From: Ruegeria lacuscaerulensis ITI-1157
GTDB lineage: Bacteria > Pseudomonadota > Alphaproteobacteria > Rhodobacterales > Rhodobacteraceae
Assembly (NCBI GenBank): GCA_000161775.1
Contig: GG704595.1
Span: 29,558 to 93,557, forward strand
Length of the DNA: 64,000 nt
Reading direction: 5' to 3'
Part shown: in pieces, positions 17,218-28,571 of the stretch
Layout: the number at the start of each line of letters is the position of its first letter
How positions within the stretch are numbered: position 1 is the first letter of the stretch
Translations under genes and position numbers: made by a program
Notes under the pieces: model-generated
The model's input: only the letters and a program-made list of their open reading frames with translations
What the model was told of the DNA's origin: nothing
Database searches by the model: none

Positions 17218-18228
17218 ATGCCCGCCAAACCCACCCTCGCCAGTGTCGCCAAAGCCGCCGGAGTTTCGATTCCGACGGTCAGTCAGGTGATGCGCGGCAC
17301 CGGGCGGATTTCCGATCAGACCCGAAAAAAGGTGCTGCAGGCGGCCGAGGCCTTGCACTATGTCACCGACTCGCGCGCAGCGTCGATGCGATCGGGCGAG
17401 AACCGGGAAATCGGGTTCGTTCTGAACCAGTTCGCAAACCCGTTCAACGCCGAAGTCGTCAGTGGCGCGGTCGAGTTGCTGGAGGCCGAGGGGTATCTGG
17501 TCTCGATTCTTGATACGCGCGACGACGCGGACCGGCAGGGCAGGCAATTGCGGGATTTCATCCGCAACGGGCGCGGCGGCCTGCTGTGGGTGCCTGCGCT
17601 GGAAACCAGCGCGCAGACGCTGGACCTGCTGCGCACTCACCGGGTGCCCACGGTGACGTTCCTGCGCCACATCAGCCCCGATTTCGACCATGTCGGCATC
17701 CGCAATGCCGAGGCGACCGAAACGGCCACGCATCATCTGGCCGATCTGGGCCACAGGCACATCGCGTTTTTCGGCGGCACCGGCATGAACCCGGTCCGCA
17801 AGGATCGGATTGCCGGGTACCAACGCGCCGTTCAGGCCAGATCGCTGGCCGCGCCTGTCATCTGGCCCTCGCCCGACACCAAGCGCGCAGGGATGGAGCA
17901 GATGCTGAAGCTGCGCGACGCCCACCCCGAGGTGACCGCCATCGTTTGCAACGGCGACATGGTCGCCCTGGGTGCCTGCTACGGGCTGATGCGCGCCGGT
18001 CTGGAGCCCGGGCGCGATGTGTCGATCATCGGCTTTGATGATACCGAGGACGCCTCGGTTGCCATCCCGGCCCTCAGCACCATGGCGGTTTCACCCAAAC
18101 GGCTGGGCCGCAGACTGGCGCAAAGCTTGCTGGACCGGATCAATGACCCGGACATGCCCGCCACCGTTTCCGAGGTCTCGGCCCGCTTCATCGCTCGCGA
18201 AACCACCGGGCCGGTCCCGACTGGCTGA
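17218..18228 (+). CDS. LacI family transcriptional regulator
   Basis: 336 residues. The N-terminal HTH reads TLASVAKAAGVSIPTVSQVMRGTGRISDQTRKKVLQAAEALHY, followed by the hinge region and a periplasmic-binding-protein-like effector domain with IGFVLNQFANPFNAEVV and ISIIGFDDTEDASVAIPALST-like segments. It is divergent from the ABC/glycoside hydrolase operon and almost certainly its repressor, released by the imported sugar or its product. Two identical candidate operators lie in the 246-base gap. It ends 13 bases from the convergent HxlR gene. Confidence 0.94.
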   Translation: MPAKPTLASVAKAAGVSIPTVSQVMRGTGRISDQTRKKVLQAAEALHYVTDSRAASMRSGENREIGFVLNQFANPFNAEVVSGAVELLEAEGYLVSILDTRDDADRQGRQLRDFIRNGRGGLLWVPALETSAQTLDLLRTHRVPTVTFLRHISPDFDHVGIRNAEATETATHHLADLGHRHIAFFGGTGMNPVRKDRIAGYQRAVQARSLAAPVIWPSPDTKRAGMEQMLKLRDAHPEVTAIVCNGDMVALGACYGLMRAGLEPGRDVSIIGFDDTEDASVAIPALSTMAVSPKRLGRRLAQSLLDRINDPDMPATVSEVSARFIARETTGPVPTG

Positions 18229-18241
18229 GCGCCGCGGCGGC

Positions 18242-18607
18242 TCATCCCTCAGAGACGGGCAACTGCGCGCTCCATTTTCGCAGCTCGTCCAGAAAACCCA
18301 GCGCGGTGCGCCCCAGATCCGTCACGGAATATTGCACCGACACCGGCGAGGTTTCGAGCACCTCGCGGCGAACCAGCCCATTCTGCTCCAATTGGCGCAG
18401 GCGCTCGGCGATCATCTTCTTGCTGGCGCCACCGATCATCCGCGACAGGTCGTTGAACCGCACCGGCTCGTCTTTGAGGTGCCACAGGATCGACCCGGTC
18501 CACTTGCCACCGATGATCCGCATGCCGCGCTCGATGGGGCATGGTTCGCGGCACGCATCCACAGCTTGCCGCTTGCCTTGGTCGTCCTGTTCGATACGGG
18601 CACGCAT
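18242..18607 (-). CDS. HxlR family transcriptional regulator
   Basis: 121 residues, typical HxlR size. Winged-helix features are CPIERGMRIIGGKWTGSILWHL, FNDLSRMIGGASKKMIAERLRQLEQNGLVRREV and VQYSVTDLGR. The ATG at 18607 has GGAG six bases upstream; a GTG directly before it is the other possible start. The family commonly senses electrophiles or redox state through cysteines, and one cysteine lies just before the HTH (ACREPCPIERG). It is divergent from the quinone reductase/GST pair and probably represses it. Confidence 0.92.
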   Translation of the reverse strand: MRARIEQDDQGKRQAVDACREPCPIERGMRIIGGKWTGSILWHLKDEPVRFNDLSRMIGGASKKMIAERLRQLEQNGLVRREVLETSPVSVQYSVTDLGRTALGFLDELRKWSAQLPVSEG

Positions 18608-18630
18608 CACCTTCTCCAGTCCAGTCGCAG

Positions 18631-18645
18631 GTTACAAAAAGTAAA
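18631..18645. promoter_or_regulatory. Putative HxlR operator
   Basis: GTTAC-AAAAA-GTAAA, a near-perfect dyad 24 bases upstream of the HxlR start and about 90 bases before the reductase start. HxlR-family regulators bind short inverted repeats of this GTAAC type in divergent promoters, so it is the likely site. The specific assignment is inference. Confidence 0.55.
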
Positions 18646-18735
18646 CTGGTTGCAATTCATCACTGCTGTTCTCAAGTTCGGTTTCACCCCGACCGAAGTC
18701 AAGGGGCAAGCAGTTTCAAAACCAAGGATATGGAC

Positions 18736-19344
18736 ATGAGCAAGATCCTGATCGTGAACGGTACGCAGCCTTATGAATTCGCACCTGGCCGCCTGAATGC
18801 GTCGCTGGTGCAACGGGCGCAGGACGCGCTGACCGGCATGGGCCACGAGGTGCGCGTGACCACGGTTGCCGAAGGATACGACATCAATGCCGAGATTGAC
18901 GCCCATGTCTGGGCGGATGTGGTCATCATGCAGTTTCCGGTGAACTGGATGGGTGTACCGTGGGTGTTCAAGAAATACATTGACGAGGTCTATACCGCGG
19001 GCATGGACGGCCGGTTGCTGGCCGGCGACGGTCGGACCGCCGAGGCGCCCAAGGCGAATTACGGCACCGGAGGCCTGCTGCACGGAACGAAATACATGCT
19101 GTCGGTCACCTTCAACGCCCCGCGTGAGGCATTCGACAACCCGGCCGAGCCGTTCTTTGCCGGGGCCAGCGTCGATGACCTGCTGTGGCCCATGCACCTG
19201 AACGCCAAGTTTCTGGCGATGCAACCTCTGCCCACCTTTGCGGCCTTCGACGTGATGAAGAACCCCATGATCGAGCAGGATTTCCAGCGGTTCGACGCAC
19301 ATCTGAAAGAGCATTTCGAGGAGATCGCGCATGTCGCGGCCTGA
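18736..19344 (+). CDS. NAD(P)H:quinone reductase (MdaB-like flavodoxin fold)
   Basis: 202 residues of the MdaB/NQO-like family: SKILIVNGTQPYEFAPGRLNASLVQRA at the flavin end, VVIMQFPVNWMGVPWVFKKYIDEV as the diagnostic block, and YGTGGLLHGTKYMLSVTFNAP. It reduces quinones with two electrons in the cytoplasm using FAD or FMN. The ATG at 18736 is seven bases after AAGGA; the in-frame ATG at 18730 is too close. The glutathione S-transferase gene overlaps its end by 14 bases, so the two form an electrophile-defence unit probably under HxlR control. Confidence 0.9.
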   Translation: MSKILIVNGTQPYEFAPGRLNASLVQRAQDALTGMGHEVRVTTVAEGYDINAEIDAHVWADVVIMQFPVNWMGVPWVFKKYIDEVYTAGMDGRLLAGDGRTAEAPKANYGTGGLLHGTKYMLSVTFNAPREAFDNPAEPFFAGASVDDLLWPMHLNAKFLAMQPLPTFAAFDVMKNPMIEQDFQRFDAHLKEHFEEIAHVAA

Positions 19345-20050
19345 CATCCACCTGTACACCGCGGCCACGATGAATGGCTACAAACCGGTGATTTTCCTGG
19401 AAGAGGCAGGCGTACCCTACGACCTGACCCCTATCGACTTTTCAAAGCAGGAACAAAAGACGCCCGCGTTCTTGTCGCTGAACCCCAACGGCAAGATCCC
19501 GGTGATCGAGGACCGGGCCGAAGGACGAGCGATTTTCGAAAGCGGCGCGATCCTGTGGCACCTCGCGCAGAAATACGGTCAGTTCCTGCCCTCAGATCCG
19601 GTGCAGCAGTCCGAGGTGATGCAGTGGATGCTGTTCCAGGTCGGGCATGTGGGTCCGATGATGGGCCAGGCCATGTATTTCCAGCACATTGCCGCCCCCA
19701 ATGGCCATACCGAACCGTTCTCGATCCGCCGATACGTGGACGAAAGCCGCCGCCTGATGGAGGTGATGAATGATCGCCTGAATGGGCGCGACTGGATCGC
19801 GGCGGGGCAATACACGATCGCGGACATGATGCTGTACCCCTGGGCGCGGGCCTATGTCTGGGCGCGGGTGCAGGTCGATGACCTTCCGCATCTGAACGCA
19901 TGGTTCGACCGCATCGATGCCCGCCCCGCAGTGCAGAAGGCGCTGACCATTCCCAAGGCCAATCCTCAGTTTTGGGATGCCACGGCTGATGCCAGCGCCT
20001 TTGTGCGGGAGAACGCCGCGCGGTTTGCCGGTGACGTGAAAAAGGACTGA
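19331..20050 (+). CDS. Glutathione S-transferase (YghU/nu-class-like)
   Basis: 239 residues. The N-terminal thioredoxin-like half has LYTAATMNGYKPVIFLEEAGVPYDLTPIDF, SLNPNGKIPVIED and the glutathione-binding FESGAILWHLA. The helical C-terminal half has VMQWMLFQVGHVGPMMGQAMYF and ADMMLYPWARAY, close to the YghU/YfcG disulfide-bond oxidoreductase branch. It probably acts on glutathione conjugates or disulfides in the cytoplasm. It overlaps the quinone reductase gene by 14 bases. Confidence 0.93.
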   Translation: MSRPDIHLYTAATMNGYKPVIFLEEAGVPYDLTPIDFSKQEQKTPAFLSLNPNGKIPVIEDRAEGRAIFESGAILWHLAQKYGQFLPSDPVQQSEVMQWMLFQVGHVGPMMGQAMYFQHIAAPNGHTEPFSIRRYVDESRRLMEVMNDRLNGRDWIAAGQYTIADMMLYPWARAYVWARVQVDDLPHLNAWFDRIDARPAVQKALTIPKANPQFWDATADASAFVRENAARFAGDVKKD

Positions 20051-20271
20051 GGCCGCGGCCCGGGCACGCCAGCCCGGGCCCGCTCCACATCACCTAAGGC
20101 GCCGCACGGCCCAAGCTCGGGTCAATGGCCGGGAGGACGCTTTACTCGGGTGTCAAAAGCGGTCAGTCTGAAATCGGCGTGCCCGGTGATCCCCTCGGGC
20201 CGCGCTGTCACATCATTGTCGTCTTGGACGTTCAGATGATGCGTCGACCAATTTATTTCGAGAGGTGCCCC

Positions 20272-22251
20272 ATGACCCCATCCAGCAAATTCGCGATGTC
20301 ACGGCGTCAATTCCTGACCACCACCACGGCCGGCGTCGCCATGGTTTCCCTGCACCCGTTCTCCGCCGCCGCCGCAAGCAACCAGGCGCATCTGCGGATC
20401 ATGGAAACGACCGACATTCACGTTCACGTCTTTCCCTATGACTACTACGCCGACAAGCCGCGCGATACGGTGGGCCTGTCGCGCGCGGCCTCGATCATCA
20501 ACCAGATCCGGGCCGAGGCCACCAACTCGATGCTGGTCGACAATGGCGACTTTCTTCAGGGCAACCCGATGGGCGACTACATCGCCTACGAGCGCGGTAT
20601 GAACGACGGCGACACCCACCCGATCATCAATGCGTTCAACACGTTGGGCTATGATGCCGCGACGCTGGGCAATCACGAATTCAACTATGGCCTGAGCTTT
20701 CTGGAAAAATCGCTGGCCGGGGCGCAGTTCCCGATCGTGCTGGCCAATATCGCCAAGGAACAGGGCGCCAACCCGCGCGCGGACAAGACGCTGGTGCAGC
20801 CCTATGTCATCCTCGACCGCGAGATCGAGCTGGGCGACGGCAGCAAGCAGCCGATCCGCATCGGCGTCATCGGCTTCACCCCGCCGCAGATCATGAACTG
20901 GGACCGCCGCCACTTGGAAGGCAACGTGCAGGCCCGCGACATCGTCGAGACCGCCAAGGCCTATGTGCCCGAGATGAAAGAGCAAGGCTGCGATCTGATC
21001 CTGGCCCTGTCGCATTCGGGCATCGGCGCGGCCGATCACGTGGACGGGATGGAGAACGCCTCGGTTCCGCTGGCCGGGGTCGATGGCATCGACGCGTTGG
21101 TGACCGGGCACAACCACCTGGTCTTCCCCTCGCCCACCTTCGCCGACCGTGCGGGCGTTGACGTGGACAAAGGCACGCTGATGGGCAAGCCGGCCGTCAT
21201 GGGCGGGTTCTGGGGGTCGCATCTGGGCGTGCTCGACCTGCTGCTGGAACGCGACGGCAACGAATGGCGCGTGGTCACCACCACCTCCGAGGCGCGGCCG
21301 ATCTCGAAGCGCAACGAAGACCGCTCGATCACTGCGCTGGTCGAGGACGACCCCAAGGTGCTGGCCTCGGTCGCGCAGGATCACGAGGAAACGCTGGCCT
21401 ATGTGCGCCGCGCGGTGGGCAAGACCTCGGCCCCGCTGCACAGCTATTTCGCGCTGGTGGCCGATGATCCGTCGGTCCAGATCGTGTCGATCGCGCAGAA
21501 ATGGTATGTCGAAGAGATGTTGAAAGGCACCGAGCATGAAGGCCTGCCGATCCTGTCGGCGGCGGCGCCGTTCAAGGCCGGTGGCCGGGGTGGGCCCGAA
21601 TACTATACCGACGTGCCGGTGGGCGATGTGGCGATCAAGAACGTGGCCGATCTATATCTCTATCCCAACACCGTGCGCGCGGTGCGGGTGAACGGCGCGC
21701 AATTGCGCGGCTGGCTGGAGCGTTCGGCCGGGATGTTCAACCAGATCGAGCCGGGCGCCAAGGATGCGCTGCTGCTGAACCCCGAATTCCCGTCCTACAA
21801 TTTCGACGTGATCGACGGCGTGACCTATCAGATCGACCTCTCGCAGCCCTCGCGTTTTGGCCCGAAAGGCGAAGAGATCAACCCCGACGCGGCGCGCATC
21901 GTGAACCTGCAGTTCGACGGTGCCCCGGTGACCGACGACATGGAATTCATCATCGCCACCAACAACTACCGCGCTTCGGGCGGCGGATCGTTCCCGGGGG
22001 CGATGGGCGACACCATCGTGTTCGAGGCCCCCGACACCAACCGCGACGTGATCGTGCGCTATATCGTCGAGCAAGGCACGATCGACCCCAAGGCCGACGG
22101 CAACTGGTCCTTCGCACCGCTGGGGGACACCACGGTTCTGTTCGAAACCGGTCCCAAGGCCCGCGATTACATCAGCGACGTCAAAGGGTTGGCGCTGGAA
22201 GATGCAGGCGACGGGGCCGACGGCTTCGCGGCCTTCCGCATCACGCTCTGA
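20272..22251 (+). CDS. cpdB: 2',3'-cyclic-nucleotide 2'-phosphodiesterase/3'-nucleotidase
   Basis: 659 residues, the length of CpdB. The N-terminus carries a twin-arginine signal ([18 protein letters not shown]), so it is exported folded. The metallophosphatase domain has [44 protein letters not shown] and GHNHLVFP. The 5'-nucleotidase C-terminal domain follows, with [18 protein letters not shown] and [13 protein letters not shown]. It releases nucleosides and phosphate from cyclic nucleotides in the periplasm. The ATG at 20272 follows GAGAGG. An intrinsic terminator follows the gene. Confidence 0.94.
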   Translation: MTPSSKFAMSRRQFLTTTTAGVAMVSLHPFSAAAASNQAHLRIMETTDIHVHVFPYDYYADKPRDTVGLSRAASIINQIRAEATNSMLVDNGDFLQGNPMGDYIAYERGMNDGDTHPIINAFNTLGYDAATLGNHEFNYGLSFLEKSLAGAQFPIVLANIAKEQGANPRADKTLVQPYVILDREIELGDGSKQPIRIGVIGFTPPQIMNWDRRHLEGNVQARDIVETAKAYVPEMKEQGCDLILALSHSGIGAADHVDGMENASVPLAGVDGIDALVTGHNHLVFPSPTFADRAGVDVDKGTLMGKPAVMGGFWGSHLGVLDLLLERDGNEWRVVTTTSEARPISKRNEDRSITALVEDDPKVLASVAQDHEETLAYVRRAVGKTSAPLHSYFALVADDPSVQIVSIAQKWYVEEMLKGTEHEGLPILSAAAPFKAGGRGGPEYYTDVPVGDVAIKNVADLYLYPNTVRAVRVNGAQLRGWLERSAGMFNQIEPGAKDALLLNPEFPSYNFDVIDGVTYQIDLSQPSRFGPKGEEINPDAARIVNLQFDGAPVTDDMEFIIATNNYRASGGGSFPGAMGDTIVFEAPDTNRDVIVRYIVEQGTIDPKADGNWSFAPLGDTTVLFETGPKARDYISDVKGLALEDAGDGADGFAAFRITL

Positions 22252-22271
22252 CCGGCGACAGACTTCGGATC

Positions 22272-22296
22272 GGGCGGCCAATCTGGCCGCCCTTTT
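22272..22296 (+). terminator. Intrinsic terminator after cpdB
   Basis: GGGCGGCC at 22272-22279 pairs perfectly with GGCCGCCC at 22285-22292 around AATCT, and TTTT follows at once. It lies 20 bases after the cpdB stop and separates it from the urease operon. Confidence 0.85.
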
Positions 22297-22500
22297 CATT
22301 TGGCTTGGGGGCCGAGGGCCGGATTGTCACACGCATTTAGGCAATGCTTATTTTTCGGGCGACGGGGGAAATAATGCCTAGGAAATGGGCGAACGAGTGT
22401 TCTGGCCCAATTGCCTCTGCCGGGCTGCACTGACTCCAGGAAAAGGCTGTGGTGCTTTCGCATCCGACAGTCCTTTCGCCCGGAGCCACCAATAACCTCT

Positions 22501-23331
22501 TTGTCCGCAATAACTCCCGCGCAAGCGATCGCCGCGCCTCCCCGTGCTGTCGGGCGGGGTGCTGTGTCCGTGGTTGGCCGCGCGGGCCGGACCGAGTTGC
22601 AAGACCTGCGCCAGCAGGGGTCGCTGAAGCTGCTGTTTCCTCGGCGTGATGGCGCGGACATGCAGGCCGTTCTGGTCAATACCGCCGGCGGCGTCACCGG
22701 CGGAGACAGTTTTGACCTTTCAGCCAGCGTTCAGGCAGATGCACATCTGACCCTGACCACGCAGGCGGCCGAGCGGGCTTATCGCGCGTCCGGAGCAATT
22801 CCGGGCCGGATTCGGACACATCTGACCGTGGAGTCAGGCGGCGTATTGAACTGGCTACCGCAGGAGACGATCCTTTTCGATGGTTGCGCGATCGACCGCC
22901 GCCTGCGCGCCGATCTGGCCCTCGATGCCGGCTTGCTGCTGGTGGAATCGCTGATCTTCGGACGCACCGCAATGGGCGAGCAGGTCACATCGGCCCACTT
23001 CCAAGACCGCATCGAAATCTGGCGCGCGGGCCGGTTGGCCCATCTGGACGCGCTGCGTCTGACCGGTGATCTGGCGGCGGAAATGGCCCGGCCGGGCGTT
23101 GGCGGCGGCGCGGGCGCGCTCAGCAGCCTGATACTGATCCGCCCGGATGCCGCCGCGCATTTGGACCCGATCCGCGCAGCCTTGCCTGACACCGGCGGCG
23201 TCAGCCTTGTGGGTGATGACATGCTGTTGATGCGCCTGCTGGCGCCCGACGGTTTCGCGCTGCGCCAGACCCTTGTGCCGATCCTGAACCGGCTGACCCG
23301 CAATTCCCTGCCAAGACCCTGGATGATCTGA
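22501..23331 (+). CDS. ureD: Urease accessory protein UreD
   Basis: About 276 residues. Family hallmarks are [44 protein letters not shown] and [13 protein letters not shown]. UreD is the scaffold on which UreF and UreG deliver nickel to apo-urease. The start is uncertain: the coding frame has no suitable ATG. The TTG at 22501 gives the usual N-terminal length; a TTG at 22411 or a GTG at 22564 are alternatives. ureA begins one base after the stop. Confidence 0.88.
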   Translation: MSAITPAQAIAAPPRAVGRGAVSVVGRAGRTELQDLRQQGSLKLLFPRRDGADMQAVLVNTAGGVTGGDSFDLSASVQADAHLTLTTQAAERAYRASGAIPGRIRTHLTVESGGVLNWLPQETILFDGCAIDRRLRADLALDAGLLLVESLIFGRTAMGEQVTSAHFQDRIEIWRAGRLAHLDALRLTGDLAAEMARPGVGGGAGALSSLILIRPDAAAHLDPIRAALPDTGGVSLVGDDMLLMRLLAPDGFALRQTLVPILNRLTRNSLPRPWMI

Positions 23332-23332
23332 C

Positions 23333-23635
23333 ATGCAACTCTCGCCGCGTGAAAAAGACAAACTGCTGATCGCCATGGCCGCCGAGGTGGCGCGCAAGCG
23401 TCTGGCCCGGGGCGTGCGCTTGAACTACCCCGAGGCTATCGCGCTGATCACCGATGCCGTGGTCGAGGGCGCCCGCGACGGCCGTTCGGTCGCCGACATG
23501 ATGGAGGCCGGCGCGCAGGTCATCACTCGCGATCAGTGCATGGACGGCATCCCCGAGATGATCCACGAGGTGCAGGTCGAGGCCACCTTTCCCGACGGCA
23601 CCAAGCTGGTCACCGTCCACAACCCCATCCGCTGA
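23333..23635 (+). CDS. ureA: Urease gamma subunit
   Basis: 100 residues, the exact usual length. It starts [35 protein letters not shown], the standard UreA opening, and has [44 protein letters not shown]-type segments throughout. It forms the urease (alpha-beta-gamma)3 core with UreB and UreC. It follows ureD directly and is followed by a small membrane-protein gene rather than ureB. Confidence 0.97.
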   Translation: MQLSPREKDKLLIAMAAEVARKRLARGVRLNYPEAIALITDAVVEGARDGRSVADMMEAGAQVITRDQCMDGIPEMIHEVQVEATFPDGTKLVTVHNPIR

Positions 23636-23646
23636 AGGAGATGACG

Positions 23647-23805
23647 ATGAAACACCTAGCTTCCCTGCCCTTCGCCCTGATGGCCGCGCCCGCCCTGGCG
23701 CATGACGGACCGCACCTGCACCCGCATGACTCGGGCACCTGGCTGGTGCTGGTCCTGCTGCTGGCGATCGGCGGCGTCGCGATCTGGTTGAAGGCGCGCA
23801 AATGA
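23647..23805 (+). CDS. His-rich membrane micropeptide inside the urease operon
   Basis: 52 residues. A signal peptide ending ALA is followed by a histidine-rich stretch, [10 protein letters not shown] (four His in ten residues), then one membrane span ([18 protein letters not shown]) and a basic tail KARK. AAGGAG six bases upstream supports the ATG at 23647 over the one at 23641. It overlaps ureB by four bases (ATGA), so it is translated with the operon. The His cluster could bind nickel in the periplasm, but that is inference; I do not recognise the family by name. Confidence 0.75.
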   Translation: MKHLASLPFALMAAPALAHDGPHLHPHDSGTWLVLVLLLAIGGVAIWLKARK

Positions 23806-24106
23806 TCCCCGGAGAGGTCATCACCGCCCCCGGCGAGATCGCGCTGAACGCGAGCGCGGCTGCAATCACCCTGATGGTGGCCAATACCGGTGACCGGCCC
23901 GTGCAGGTGGGCTCGCACTATCATTTCGCCGAAACCAACCCGGCGCTGGACTTCGACCGGGCCGCCGCCCGCGGCATGCGGCTGGACATCGCCGCCGGAA
24001 CCGCCGTGCGGTTCGAACCCGGTCAGCGGCGCGAGGTGCAACTGATCCCGATCAGCGGCGCGCGGCGCGTCTTCGGGTTCAACGGCGCAGTCATGGGAGA
24101 CCTCTG

Positions 24107-24107
<1 letters not shown>
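23802..24107 (+). CDS. ureB: Urease beta subunit
   Basis: 101 residues, the usual length. It opens [16 protein letters not shown] and contains [38 protein letters not shown] and [13 protein letters not shown], all standard UreB blocks. It overlaps the micropeptide gene by four bases and shares one base with ureC, consistent with tight translational coupling. Confidence 0.97.
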
Positions 24108-25816
<1,709 letters not shown>

Positions 25817-25831
25817 AAAGGGATACCCTCG

Positions 25832-26278
25832 ATGTTTGCCACATCACAGAAAATCCGCCGCAACGGTGACTGGGACGAAACCCATGGCACCGTGACGCTG
25901 AACTACGAAGACCGCTTTCTGCGCCGTCGGATGCTGCGCACCGCCCAGAACGAAGAGTTCCTGGTGGATCTGTCGCAGACGACCTCGCTGGACGGGGGGG
26001 ACGCGTTCGAACTGGCCGATGGCCGCCTGATCGAGGTGGTCGCCGCCGAAGAGGACCTGTTCGCCGTCACCGGCCCAGATCTGACCCGGCTGGCCTGGCA
26101 TATCGGCAACCGCCACACCCCCTGCCAGATCGAGCCTGAACGCCTGGTGATCCGCCGCGACCATGTGATCCGCGACATGCTGCTGAAGCTTGGCGCGACG
26201 GTGCAAGACATCCGCGCACCCTTCAGCCCCGAAGGCGGCGCCTATGGGCACGGACGGACGCATGGCCACAGCCACTGA
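25832..26278 (+). CDS. ureE: Urease accessory nickel chaperone UreE
   Basis: 148 residues. The N-terminal peptide-binding domain carries LNYEDRFLRRRMLRT and FLVDLSQTTSLDGGDAFEL; the metal domain has LAWHIGNRHTPCQIEPERLVIRRDHVI, including the conserved interface histidine. The C-terminus ends in a short His-rich tail ([11 protein letters not shown]) for nickel storage. It overlaps ureF by 17 bases. Confidence 0.95.
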   Translation: MFATSQKIRRNGDWDETHGTVTLNYEDRFLRRRMLRTAQNEEFLVDLSQTTSLDGGDAFELADGRLIEVVAAEEDLFAVTGPDLTRLAWHIGNRHTPCQIEPERLVIRRDHVIRDMLLKLGATVQDIRAPFSPEGGAYGHGRTHGHSH

Positions 26279-26915
26279 CCTTGATCTGCTGACGCTGACG
26301 CAATGGCTGTCACCCGCCTACCCGGTCGGGGCGTTTGCCTATTCGCATGGGCTGGAACGACTGGTTCAATCGGGCGCGGTGCACGATGCAGCCAGCCTGC
26401 GGGATTGGCTGCATGACGTGCTGGAATACGGTGCGGGATGGTCGGATGCCCTGTTTCTGACTGCCGCTTGGCGCGCCGAATCCGAGCTGGCCGTGGCCGA
26501 ACTTGACGATATGGCCCGCGCCTTCGCCGGCCCCTTCGAGCGCAGATTCGAGACTGCGCAACAGGGCGCGGCCTTCAGCGGTGTGACGGCTGCAGTCTGG
26601 GGCATCGAACTGGCGGATCTGACTTATCCCGTCGCCGTCGGCTGCGCCGCGCGCCACGTCGGTTTGTCGGTGGAGCCGACCGCGCGGCTGTATCTGCATG
26701 CGTTCATCAGCAATCTTGTTTCGGCCGCGCAGCGGCTGATGCCCCTGGGCCAGACCGCTGCGCAAGGGGTGGTCCGAGACATGGCGCCCTTGTGCGCACT
26801 TCAGGCGCACGCGGCAGTGGAGGCCGATCTGTCGGCCCTGTCCGGCACCGCCTTTCTGGCCGAGATCGCGGCCATGCAACATGAAACCCAACAACCAAGG
26901 ATTTTCCGCACATGA
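26262..26915 (+). CDS. ureF: Urease accessory protein UreF
   Basis: 217 residues, all-helical family. It has [24 protein letters not shown] near the start, and [29 protein letters not shown] and [21 protein letters not shown] later, typical of UreF. It links UreD to UreG during nickel insertion. The ATG at 26262 lies inside the end of ureE; an ATG at 26244 is also possible. It overlaps ureG by four bases. Confidence 0.94.
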   Translation: MATATDLDLLTLTQWLSPAYPVGAFAYSHGLERLVQSGAVHDAASLRDWLHDVLEYGAGWSDALFLTAAWRAESELAVAELDDMARAFAGPFERRFETAQQGAAFSGVTAAVWGIELADLTYPVAVGCAARHVGLSVEPTARLYLHAFISNLVSAAQRLMPLGQTAAQGVVRDMAPLCALQAHAAVEADLSALSGTAFLAEIAAMQHETQQPRIFRT

Positions 26916-27547
26916 GCAGCATGAACGGCCCTCTGCGGGTGGGCATCGGCGGCCCGGTCGGTGCGGGCAAGACCAGCCTGACCGCCGCCCTTGCCCGCGC
27001 GCTGCGCGATACCCACTCGATCGGGGTGATCACTAATGACATCTACACGCAGGAAGACGCCGAGGCGCTGATGCGCATGCAGATCCTGCCGCAGGACCGG
27101 GTGATCGGCGTGGAAACAGGAGGCTGCCCGCATACAGCGATCCGCGAGGATGCCTCGATCAATCTGGCCGCGGTGGCCGAGATGGTGCGCCGGCACCCCG
27201 AGGTCGAGATCGTTCTGATCGAATCCGGCGGTGACAACCTGTCGGCCACCTTCAGCCCGGAACTGGCGGATGTGACGATCTATGTGATCGACGTGGCCGC
27301 GGGCGAAGAGATCCCCCGCAAGGGTGGCCCCGCGATCACCCGTTCTGACATCCTGATCATCAACAAGATCGACCTTGCCCCGCATGTCGGAGCGGACCTG
27401 TCTGTGATGCAGCGCGATGCGGCCCGGATGCGCGGCGAACGGCCATTCGTATTCACCAACCTGCGAAGCGGCAGCGGAACAAGTGAAATCATCGACCTGT
27501 TGGACAAGATCGCCGGCATCGACGCCGGACGGCGTGCAACGGCTTAA
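26912..27547 (+). CDS. ureG: Urease accessory GTPase UreG
   Basis: 211 residues, normal length. P-loop [12 protein letters not shown] near residue 12, nickel-site motif [27 protein letters not shown] and [14 protein letters not shown], all standard for UreG. GTP hydrolysis drives nickel delivery to UreC. It is the last gene of the ureDABCEFG set. The 175 bases before the next gene show no clear terminator. Confidence 0.97.
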   Translation: MSSMNGPLRVGIGGPVGAGKTSLTAALARALRDTHSIGVITNDIYTQEDAEALMRMQILPQDRVIGVETGGCPHTAIREDASINLAAVAEMVRRHPEVEIVLIESGGDNLSATFSPELADVTIYVIDVAAGEEIPRKGGPAITRSDILIINKIDLAPHVGADLSVMQRDAARMRGERPFVFTNLRSGSGTSEIIDLLDKIAGIDAGRRATA

Positions 27548-27722
27548 GACCAGCAACGCGCCTTTGGACTCTTGCTGTTCCAGACTTGGGAACCTTGCGC
27601 GCGAAGGCCCATCCGATGTAACCGGAATCGACCACCGGCGCGGCCCCGCCGACAGCCCGGTGCGCGAAAGTTGCAGCCGGGCCGATCCTGCTTGGGGCCG
27701 CCCCATCACCTGAGGACCGCCG

Positions 27723-28562
27723 GTGAGTCCATTTGTCGTCGCGATCATTCTTTCGGCTGCCATCCTGCACGCCGTCTGGAACGCCATCGTCAAAACCGCG
27801 GGCGACCGGACGACGACGCTGGGGCTTGTGGCCTTCGGGCATGTGATCCCGGCCAGTGTCATGATCCTTGTTCTGCCCTTCCCGGGCGGCGACAGCTTTG
27901 TCTACATCCTTTTGTCCACCCTGGTGCATTTCGGTTATTACTTCATGCTGGGCAAAGCCTATCAGCATGGCGACCTCAGCGTGGTCTACCCGATCGCCCG
28001 AGGCATCGTTCCGGCGCTGGTCGCGCTGTGGGCCTTTCTACTGGTCGACGAAGTTCTGCCCCTGCAAGCCTGGATCGGCATCGGACTTATTGCGGTCGGC
28101 ATCCAGCTCAGCAGTTGGAGCTCACTCCGGCAAGGGGTCGGCGGCGCGGCGCTTGGGTTTGCGGTGGGTACCGGACTTTGCATCTCGGTCTATTCGGTTG
28201 TGGACGGCATCGGGGTGCGGCTGTCTGGAAACACGCTCAGCTACTGGGCCTGGGGGGCGTTTCTGCACCTGTTCATCGCCGGGTTCGTGGGCCTGCGACG
28301 GCGGCAGGTTCTGGCACATCTGCCGCCGCGCACCTGGGCGATCGGCATCTTGGGCGGTTTCGTGTCGATGCTGGCCTATGGGCTAGTGCTCTATGCCAAG
28401 AATTTCGCACCGCTGGGGGCGGTCTCGGCGTTGCGGGAAACCTCGGTGATTTTTGCGGCCCTGATAGGCTTCGTCTTCCTGCACGAAGGCTATTGGGTGC
28501 GCAGGCTGGGGGCCGCGGTGTTGATGGCGGCGGGGGTTGCCCTTGTCGGGCTGGCGGGCTGA
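27723..28562 (+). CDS. EamA/DMT family permease
   Basis: 279 residues with about ten predicted spans arranged as two EamA halves. It starts SPFVVAIILSAAILHAVWNAIVKTAGD and has the mid-protein YPIARGIVPALVALWAFLLVDEVLPLQAWIGIGLIAVGIQLSSW block, with a related block near the end (GAVSALRETSVIFAALIGFVFLHEGYWVRRLGAAVLMAAGVALV). The start codon is GTG, after GAGGA. Members export or import amino acids and other metabolites; the substrate is unknown. It ends nine bases from the convergent TetR gene. Confidence 0.9.
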   Translation: MSPFVVAIILSAAILHAVWNAIVKTAGDRTTTLGLVAFGHVIPASVMILVLPFPGGDSFVYILLSTLVHFGYYFMLGKAYQHGDLSVVYPIARGIVPALVALWAFLLVDEVLPLQAWIGIGLIAVGIQLSSWSSLRQGVGGAALGFAVGTGLCISVYSVVDGIGVRLSGNTLSYWAWGAFLHLFIAGFVGLRRRQVLAHLPPRTWAIGILGGFVSMLAYGLVLYAKNFAPLGAVSALRETSVIFAALIGFVFLHEGYWVRRLGAAVLMAAGVALVGLAG

Positions 28563-28571
28563 TCCGCTCGG

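Noticed and set aside
20057-20080. Nine-base-arm GC hairpin after the GST gene as a terminator
   Set aside because: The stem is perfect but no T-run follows; termination is not supported.
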